Shown: positions 1 through 7,100 of the stretch, one piece after another
Layout of the letters: each line of letters begins with the position of its first letter
Numbering within the stretch: the stretch's first letter is position 1
Assembly: GCF_014596915.1 (NCBI RefSeq)
Contig: NZ_JACVWU010000031.1
Location: 1 to 64,000 of the forward strand
Direction of reading: 5' to 3'
Length of the DNA stretch: 64,000 nucleotides
Origin: Streptomyces sp. TRM68416
Lineage (GTDB): Bacteria; Actinomycetota; Actinomycetes; Streptomycetales; Streptomycetaceae
Made by a program: the position numbers and the translations under genes
Notes under the pieces: model-generated
The model's input: only the letters and a program-made list of their open reading frames with translations
Databases searched by the model: none
Told to the model about the DNA's origin: nothing

Positions 1-7
1 CTTCAAA

Positions 8-49
8 GGGTTGGATCCTGAACTTCGGTTCGGGGTCCAACCCTTTTTT
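8..49 (+). terminator. Rho-independent terminator of an upstream gene
   Basis: A GGGTTGGATCC arm at 8-18 pairs with a GGGTCCAACCC arm at 33-43, and a run of six T follows. This is a textbook intrinsic terminator. The gene it ends lies outside the window to the left. Confidence 0.88.
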
Positions 50-95
50 GTTGTGCGTCACTTGAAGTTCACGTTGCGCAACCAGCATCGCTGGT

Positions 96-773
96 ATGGG
101 TACTGCTGCAATGCTCAGGGCCGCCGGCGTCGGAGTCGGTGACGAGGTCGTCGTACCGGCCTTCGGGAACCCCGAGGTCGCCGAGGCCGTGGTTCTGGCG
201 GGGGCGCTTCCGGTGTTCGCCGACATAGATCCGGTGACGTACTGCCTGGATCCAGACGCTGTCGAGACGGTCGTAACCGGCCGGACCGCGGCTGTGGTTG
301 TGGTGCATCGCTTTGGCAGGTCGGCCGATGTTACGCGGTTGCACGGGGTTGGGCAGCGGCACGGGCTCCTTGTGCTGGAGCAGGGCGAGTCGGAGGCGCC
401 GTACGACGAGGTTGCTCAGCGTCGGCAGCGGGCCGCCTATTTGGATGCCAAGTTGAAGGGTGTGGGGACGCCCGACGGGGGCGACGGGCACACCTATCAG
501 CAGTACGTCGTGAGGGTGCCGGGGAACGGGCGGCCGGACCGGGATGCGTTCGCCCGGGCCGTGCGTGCCAGGGGAGTTGACTGTCGGGTGCCGGTGAAGA
601 CGCCCGTGCACCGGCTGCCCGAGTTCCGGCGGTGCGTGTCGTTGCCCGAGACCGAGCTGGCCGCCGACGAGACGCTCGCGCTGCCCGTGGACGCCACGCT
701 GACGAGGCGGGACATGCAGCGGGTCGTCTCCGCGTGCAACGCGCTGGGCGGGTTGCTGCAGCCGGCGGTCTAG
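96..773 (+). CDS. Shortened DegT/DnrJ/EryC1/StrS-family protein
   Basis: 225 aa. The N-terminal 110 residues match the start of sugar aminotransferases of the DegT fold: GTAAMLRAAGVGVGDEVVVP, then a PVFADIDPVTYCLDPDAVE segment and an HGLLVLEQG segment. The C-terminal 100 residues match the family's small domain (YQQYVVRVPG, RDAFARAVRARGVDCRVPV). Full-length members are about 360-400 aa. The missing middle would carry the PLP-binding lysine and the following loop, and no equivalent lysine is visible. The junction near residues 110-125 is smooth and in frame. Ordinary PLP-dependent transamination is therefore unlikely; a structural role or slow decay is possible. Codon use is normal for the window. 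The start is uncertain: ATG 96 or ATG 111, neither with a good ribosome site. A terminator separates it from the upstream gene and the tRNA-Thr gene follows. Confidence 0.72.
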   Translation: MGTAAMLRAAGVGVGDEVVVPAFGNPEVAEAVVLAGALPVFADIDPVTYCLDPDAVETVVTGRTAAVVVVHRFGRSADVTRLHGVGQRHGLLVLEQGESEAPYDEVAQRRQRAAYLDAKLKGVGTPDGGDGHTYQQYVVRVPGNGRPDRDAFARAVRARGVDCRVPVKTPVHRLPEFRRCVSLPETELAADETLALPVDATLTRRDMQRVVSACNALGGLLQPAV

Positions 774-786
774 GGGCTGCGGGTGG

Positions 787-816
787 TTCGAACCACGCGC
801 GAATTCGGGGTATGAT
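787..816 (+). promoter_or_regulatory. Putative tRNA-Thr promoter with overlapping palindrome
   Basis: TATGAT at 811-816 is a near-consensus -10 box. TTCGAA at 787-792 lies 18 bp upstream as a weak -35. The -35 sits inside a perfect 14-bp palindrome, GTGGTTCGAACCAC, at 783-796. The tRNA begins 38 nt after the -10. Confidence 0.5.
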
Positions 817-853
817 CTATCTCGTTGAAGCGCGGGAGACCGCGAGACAACAG

Positions 854-929
854 GCCCCTATAGCTCAGTCGGCAGAGCGTCTCCATGGTAAGGAGAAGGT
901 CAACGGTTCGATTCCGTTTGGGGGCTCCA
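854..929 (+). tRNA. tRNA-Thr (anticodon GGT)
   Basis: A 76-nt cloverleaf. The acceptor arm GCCCCTA (854-860) pairs with TGGGGGC (919-925), the discriminator is T926, and CCA is encoded at 927-929. The D arm carries TAGCTCAGTCGGCAGAGC. The anticodon stem TCTCC/GGAGA encloses loop ATGGTAA, whose centre GGT (887-889) reads ACC threonine codons. The T arm contains GGTTCGATTCC. It is a single gene, not part of a tRNA cluster. Confidence 0.96.
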
Positions 930-932
930 GAA

Positions 933-970
933 GAAAAGGCCCCCCGCCCTTCCGGGCGGGGGGCCTTTTC
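933..970. terminator. Bidirectional terminator between tRNA-Thr and the phosphatase
   Basis: GAAAAGGCCCCCCGCCC and GGGCGGGGGGCCTTTTC form a 17-bp stem around a TTCC loop. The A-rich and T-rich flanks let it end transcripts from both directions: the tRNA on the plus strand and the PP2C phosphatase gene converging on the minus strand. Confidence 0.9.
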
Positions 971-993
971 TCTTGCCCTGAGTTCCTCTGCTG

Positions 994-3741
994 TCAGTCC
1001 TTGTGGAGGCCCGGGACCCGCATCGCCAGGATCGCCATGTCGTCGGACGGGGCGTCCGAGGCGAAGCGTTCCACGGCGCGCATGATGCGGGCGGCGACAG
1101 CGCCGGCGGTCAGACCTGTGCAGGTCGTCAGGACGTCGGTGAGGCCGTCGTCGCCCAGCATGCGGCTGCCCTCGCGGCGTTCGGTGACGCCGTCCGTGAC
1201 GCACAGCAGGACGTCGCCCGGGTCGAGGGTGACGGTCTGCTCGTAGAGCTCGAGGTCCTCCATGACGCCGAGCAGGGGCTGGGGTTCGGCGGCCGGTTCG
1301 ACCGTGCCGTCCTGGCGGAGGCGGAGCGGGAGGGGGTGGCCGGCGCAGACCACCTTCAACTCGGCGCTGCCGTCCTCCTGGGGGCGCAGTTCGCCGTAGA
1401 GGAGGGTCAGGAAGCGGCTGCGGGCGCCCTCGTCGAGGATGGCGGAGTTGAGACGCTCCAGCACGGCGGGGCCGCTGAGGCCTTCGCGGGCCAGGAGGCG
1501 GAGGGCGTGGCGGGCGAGGCCGGTGACCGCCGCCGCGTTCGGGCCCGTGCCGCAGACGTCGCCGATGGCGAAGCCGTAGGCGCCGTCGCTGATGGGGAAG
1601 AGGTCGTAGAAGTCGCCGCCGACCTCGTTGCCCTCGCCGGCCGCTCGGTAGATGACCTCGACCTCGACGCCGTCGATCTCCGGGAGCTCGGGGGGCAGCA
1701 GGCTGCGCTGGAGGGACTGGCTGATGGCCGTGCGCTCCGAGTACAGGCGGGCGTTGTCCAGGGCGAGGGCCGCCCGGCGGGAGAGGTCCTCCGCCAGTTC
1801 CAGGATCTCCTGGCGGAAGTGTTCGTCCGTCGGCTTGCCGAGGGTGAGCATGCCGATCACGCGGTTGCGGGCGACCAGGGGGAGGACGACGGTCTCGCCG
1901 CCGACCGCCGAGGCGGTGGCGAGGGTGGGGCCGATGCCCGTGCGGATGCGGCCGCCCGGCTGGCCCAGGCCCAGGCTGCGCATGGAGGTGCGCAGCGCTG
2001 CCTGGTGGGCGGACTCGGCGGGGGCCGACCAGACGCGGGCGCCCGGGGTGGGGACCGGGTCGGGCGGGGCGATCTTCGAGAGCAACGACTTGATGCCGTC
2101 GATGAGTTCCTCGTCCTCGTGCAGGACGTACGACAGGTACGGCTCCGAGGCCTGGTCGGCGATGGTGTAGACGGCGCACCAGGTGGCCAGGGTGGGGACC
2201 GTCATCTGGGCCATCAGCGCCAGGGTCTGGTCGCGGTCCAGGGTGCCCGCCAGCAGGTCGGAGGCCTCCACCAGGAAGCTCAGCGAGCCGCGGCGCAGGC
2301 GCTCCAGCTCGCCCAGCCGGGCCGACTCGACGGCCAGGGCGATGCGATCGGCCGCGAACTGCAGGCGCAGGGCCTCTTCGTTGGAGTATCTGCCCGGTGC
2401 TTCGGCGGCGACGCCGAGGGAGCCGGTGAGGCGGCCCTCGACCTTCAGCGGGACCGTGACGACCGAGCGCATCCCGGTGCCGTTCAGCAGGGGTACGGCT
2501 CCGGGGACCATGGTGAGGTCCTCGTGGACGGCGGGCATGCGGGCGGAGCCGTAGCGGCCGGGGCCGGCCTCGACGGGGACGCGCGCGAAGCGCTGGCGGG
2601 CGGAGGGCAGGCCGGTGGAGGCGCGGACCTCCAGCTCCGTTTCGTCGTCGGTGGCGAGGAGCAGGAAGGCGGAGTCGCCGTCGAGCATGTCGCGGGCGCG
2701 TTCCACCGTGCGCTGCAGGAGGCCGTCCAGGTCGTCCGGGGCGGGCGAGCCGATGAACACCTCGAAGGGATCGGTGTTCTGGCCCTCGGCGGAGGAGGCG
2801 TCGGAGGACGGGACGCGCACGGGGGTCTGGAGTACGGCGCGTTCGTGGTCGCGTACGAGGAGGCAGACGGTGGAGGGCTCGCCGCCGGTGTCGCGGACGC
2901 GGAGGTGGGAGGCGTACACGGGGGTCACCCGGCCGTTGGCGTCGCGGATGCCGTAGCTGCCCTCCCAGCGGGAGAGTTGGAGCGCTTCCGCGATGCCGGT
3001 GCCGGTGCCGGGGGTGTGCGGCCAGGCCGCCAGGTCGGTCAGGGGTTTGCCGATGACCTGTTCGGCCGTATAGCCGAAGAGATGGTCGGCGTCCTCGTTC
3101 CAGGACGTGATGGCGCCGGTGCGGTCGATCTGGACGACGGCGACCCGGACGCGTCCGTCGGCGAGCGGGAGGAGGTTGGCGGGAAGCGACGGACCGGCGG
3201 CGCGGGTGCCCACGGGGCGCGCGGGGAGGTCGAGTTGGAACCAGACTTGCTTGTGCGTGGGCGTGTACTCCACGCCCCAGCGGCCGGCCAGGGCCGCGCA
3301 CAACTGGAGGCCGCGGCCGCCCTCGCGATCGGGGCTGCCCATGTTGACGGCCGCGGCCTGGAGGGGGATCTCGCGCTCCGGGTAGCGGTCGGCGACCTCG
3401 ATGCGTACGCCGTCCTCGCTGCGCAGGCAGAGCACCTCGGCGGACGTGCCGGCGTGGACCACGGCGTTGGTCACCAGTTCGCTGGTGAGTACCACGGCGT
3501 CGTCGACGATGTCGGCGAAGCCCCAGCCCTGGAGGGTGTCGCGGACGAAGGAGCGGGCGCTCGCGACCGATCGCCCGACGGGCTCGAAGCTGGCTGCCGC
3601 GCGCGCGGTGATCACAGAACTCCTCGACCGGTTGTCGACGTGCAGGGCTCCATGGCCGACCGGCTCGTGCCGCTGATGCGGCAGACCGCCCGTCGGCCGG
3701 GGGTCCGAGGGCTGTCCCCCCGGAATCAGTCCGGTGGTCAT
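994..3741 (-). CDS. SpoIIE-type PP2C phosphatase with ATPase, PAS and GAF domains
   Basis: 915 aa, cytoplasmic. In order: an RsbW-like anti-sigma histidine-kinase-type ATPase (about 30-160; VVLTSELVTNAVVHAG is its N box), a PAS domain (about 170-280; ITSWNEDADHLFGYT), one or two GAF-like domains (about 300-640), and a SpoIIE/RsbU PP2C domain (about 675-915). The PP2C domain keeps its metal aspartates in GNEVGGDFYDL, GDVCGTGPNAA, CVTDGVTE and SDDMAIL. Such proteins can both phosphorylate and dephosphorylate anti-anti-sigma factors, so this one probably tunes a stress sigma-factor switch; its partner is not in the window. The open frame extends upstream, but ATG 3741 is preceded by GGAGGGG and fits the domain start. 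It is divergent from osaA, also a stress-signalling gene. Confidence 0.9.
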   Translation of the reverse strand: MTTGLIPGGQPSDPRPTGGLPHQRHEPVGHGALHVDNRSRSSVITARAAASFEPVGRSVASARSFVRDTLQGWGFADIVDDAVVLTSELVTNAVVHAGTSAEVLCLRSEDGVRIEVADRYPEREIPLQAAAVNMGSPDREGGRGLQLCAALAGRWGVEYTPTHKQVWFQLDLPARPVGTRAAGPSLPANLLPLADGRVRVAVVQIDRTGAITSWNEDADHLFGYTAEQVIGKPLTDLAAWPHTPGTGTGIAEALQLSRWEGSYGIRDANGRVTPVYASHLRVRDTGGEPSTVCLLVRDHERAVLQTPVRVPSSDASSAEGQNTDPFEVFIGSPAPDDLDGLLQRTVERARDMLDGDSAFLLLATDDETELEVRASTGLPSARQRFARVPVEAGPGRYGSARMPAVHEDLTMVPGAVPLLNGTGMRSVVTVPLKVEGRLTGSLGVAAEAPGRYSNEEALRLQFAADRIALAVESARLGELERLRRGSLSFLVEASDLLAGTLDRDQTLALMAQMTVPTLATWCAVYTIADQASEPYLSYVLHEDEELIDGIKSLLSKIAPPDPVPTPGARVWSAPAESAHQAALRTSMRSLGLGQPGGRIRTGIGPTLATASAVGGETVVLPLVARNRVIGMLTLGKPTDEHFRQEILELAEDLSRRAALALDNARLYSERTAISQSLQRSLLPPELPEIDGVEVEVIYRAAGEGNEVGGDFYDLFPISDGAYGFAIGDVCGTGPNAAAVTGLARHALRLLAREGLSGPAVLERLNSAILDEGARSRFLTLLYGELRPQEDGSAELKVVCAGHPLPLRLRQDGTVEPAAEPQPLLGVMEDLELYEQTVTLDPGDVLLCVTDGVTERREGSRMLGDDGLTDVLTTCTGLTAGAVAARIMRAVERFASDAPSDDMAILAMRVPGLHKD

Positions 3742-4118
3742 GTGTGCGGCCGCCCCTCCGATGCCCGCTCGTATTCGTGCCACCGCCCAGGCCGGACGGA
3801 CCGGTGCGGCTGGACAGCCGCATGCAAGGTTACTTACCTTCGCGGTCCATGCGGATGCCGGTCCGCAGTGTTTCCGTCCGGAGGGTGTGCGGACGATGTG
3901 CGAAGCTGCCGAACTGTTATGGCCGGGTTCGGCCGGGGTGAAACACTGGGCAAGCTTCTTGTGAAGGTCCGGGCAGGCTGAGTGTCTTCCGCGTACGGCG
4001 GGCAGCAGCCCGTGGTGCAGCCTGGTACGGCCGGCAGAAATACGCAGCAGTAACCGGTACGCCGAGCGGTGGGTACCGGAGCACGACAGTAATGGTCGAC
4101 CCCTGCGGGAGGGACACA
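3742..4118. other. Divergent intergenic region, phosphatase/osaA
   Basis: 377 bp without a convincing gene. It must hold promoters for both flanking genes. I can see a 7-bp inverted repeat CCGGTAC (4054-4060) / GTACCGG (4073-4079) just upstream of osaA, which could be an operator, and the osaA ribosome site GGGAGGG at 4107-4113. I could not assign -10/-35 boxes with confidence. Confidence 0.5.
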
Positions 4119-7100
4119 GTGGAGTCTGGCGCAGCGACGCGGAGCACGAAGACGCGCGCGAAAGGCGGACAGTCCCTGACAAATCAGCGCAAACCGAAAG
4201 GCGGGACGACGGCGGTGGACACCGCCGCGCTGAACCGGTTGCTGGCGGCTCTGGTGTCGATGCGCGACGGGAACTTCCGCAAGCGGCTCACGGTGTCCGG
4301 CGACGGCGTGATGTCCGAGATCGCGGCCGTTTTCAACGAGGTGGCCGACCGGAATCTGCATCTGACGGGCGAGCTGTCCCGGGTGCGGCGCATGGTGGGC
4401 CGTGAGGGCAAGCTCACGGAGCGGCTGGAGACCGGCGCCTGTGAGGGGTCCTGGGCGGTCGCCGTGGACAACTGCAACGCCCTGGTCGACGATCTCGTAC
4501 GGCCTGTCTCCGAGGTCAGCCGGGTGCTGTCCGCGGTGGCGGAGGGTGATCTGTCGCCGCGTATGGAGCTGCGGACGCAGGCGCCGGACGGGACCGGGCA
4601 TCCGCTGCGGGGCGAGTTCCTGAAGGTCGGGCGGACCGTCAACAATCTGGTCGACCAGCTGTCGACGTTCACCGACGAGGTCACGCGGGTGGCCAGCGAG
4701 GTGGGCACCGAGGGCAAGCTGGGCGGGCAGGCGCGCGTGCGGGGCATGTCGGGTTCGTGGAAGGACCTCACGGACTCGGTCAACACGATGGCGTACCGGC
4801 TGACGGCCCAGGTGCGGGACATCGCGCTGGTGACCACGGCCGTCGCCAAGGGCGATCTGTCCCGTAAGGTCACGGTTCACGTGGCCGGCGAGATGCTGGA
4901 GCTGAAGAACACCGTCAACACGATGGTGGACCAGCTGTCGTCGTTCTCCTCCGAGGTGACCCGCGTCGCGCGCGAGGTGGGCACCGAGGGCGAGCTCGGC
5001 GGGCAGGCTCAGGTGCCCGGTGTGGCCGGTGTGTGGAAGGACCTCACCGACTCGGTGAACCTGATGGCCGGCAACCTGACCGCCCAGGTGCGCGGTATCG
5101 CGGAGGTCACCACCGCGGTCGCCAGCGGTGACCTGTCGCGGAAGGTGACGGTGTCGGCGCGCGGCGAGGTCGCGCAGCTCGCCGAGACGATCAACCAGAT
5201 GACCGAGACGCTGCGGATCTTCGCCGACGAGGTCACGCGCGTGGCCAACGAGGTCGGCGCCGAGGGCAGGCTCGGCGGGCAGGCGAACGTGCCGGGCGCC
5301 GCGGGGACGTGGAAGGACCTGACGGACTCCGTCAACACCGTCTTCCGGAACCTGACCACGCAGGTGCGGGACATCGCGGCGGTCACCACGGCCGTGGCCA
5401 GCGGTGATCTCTCGCAGAAGGTCACCGTCGACGTGGCCGGCGAGATGCTGGAGCTGAAGAACACCGTCAACGGCATGGTCGACCAGCTGTCGTCGTTCGG
5501 TTCCGAGGTCACCCGGGTGGCCCGGGAGGTCGGTGTCGAGGGCGAGCTGGGCGGGCAGGCGCAGGTGCCGGGCGCCGCGGGGACGTGGAAGGACCTGACG
5601 GACTCCGTCAACACCGCGTTCCGCAACCTCACCGGGCAGGTGCGCAACATCGCCCAGGTGACGACGGCGGTGGCCAACGGCGACCTGTCGCAGAAGGTCA
5701 CCGTGGACGTCTCCGGCGAGATGCTCCAGCTGAAGAACACCGTGAACACGATGGTCGACCAGCTGTCGTCCTTCGCCGACCAGGTCACGCGGATGGCCAG
5801 GGACGTGGGCACGGAGGGCCGGCTGGGCGGTCAGGCCGTGGTGCCGGGCGTGTCCGGTACGTGGAAGGAGCTCACGGACTCCGTCAACTTCATGGCCGGC
5901 AACCTGACCTCGCAAGTGCGCCAGATCGCCCAGGTGACCACCGCCGTGGCCCGGGGCGACCTCTCCCAGAAGATCGACGTCGACGCGCGCGGGGAGATCC
6001 TGGAGCTGAAGAACACCATCAACACGATGGTCGACCAGCTCTCCGGCTTCGCCGACCAGGTGACCCGGGTGGCCCGCGAGGTGGGCACCGAGGGCCGCCT
6101 CGGCGGGCAGGCGCAGGTACCCGGCGTGGCCGGTGTGTGGCGGGACCTGACCGACTCGGTGAACGGCATGGCCGGGAACCTCACCGCCCAGGTGCGCAAC
6201 ATCGCGCAGGTCGCCACCGCCGTCGCCCGCGGTGACCTGTCCCAGAAGATCACCGTGGACGCGCGCGGGGAGATCCTGGAGCTGAAGAACACCCTGAACA
6301 CGATGGTGGACCAGCTGTCGTCGTTCGCGGAGGAGGTCACCCGGGTCGCCCGCGAGGTGGGTACGGAGGGCATCCTGGGCGGTCAGGCCGAGGTGCAGGG
6401 GGTCTCCGGCACCTGGAAGGACCTCACCCAGTCCGTGAACGGCATGGCGAACAACCTGACCATGCAGGTCCGCAACATCGCCGAGGTCACGACGGCGGTC
6501 GCCAAGGGCGACCTGTCGAAGAAGATCACCGTCGACGCCAAGGGCGAGATCCTCGAACTGGTCACCACCGTGAACACGATGGTGGACCAGCTGTCGTCGT
6601 TCGCCGAGCAGGTGACCCGGGTGGCCCGCGAGGTGGGCACCGAGGGCATCCTGGGCGGCCAGGCGCACGTGCCGGGAGTCACCGGCATCTGGAAGGACCT
6701 CAGCGACAACGTCAACCTGATGGCCAAGAACCTGACCGTGCAGGTGCGGAACATCTCCCAGGTCGCGGCGGCCGTCGCCAACGGTGATCTGACGCGGACG
6801 GTGACGATCGAGGCGCGCGGCGAGGTCGCGCAGCTCGCCGACACCTTCAACACCATGGTGAAGACGCTGAGTTCGTTCGCCGACCAGGTCACCAAGGTGG
6901 CCCGCGAGGTGGGCACGGACGGCATCCTGGGCGGCCAGGCGCGGGTGCCCGGGGTGGCGGGCACCTGGAAGGACCTCACCGAGTCGGTGAACCAGATGGC
7001 GTCCAACCTGACCGGTCAGGTGCGCAACATCGCCATGGTGACCACCGCCATCGCCAAGGGCGACCTGACCAAGAAGATCGACATCGACGCGCGCGGGGAG

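Noticed and set aside
20..31. GAAC-TTCG-GTTC, a perfect half of the SOS consensus
   Set aside because: It lies within the terminator hairpin at 8-49 and downstream of an unseen gene. The symmetry is explained by the stem-loop.
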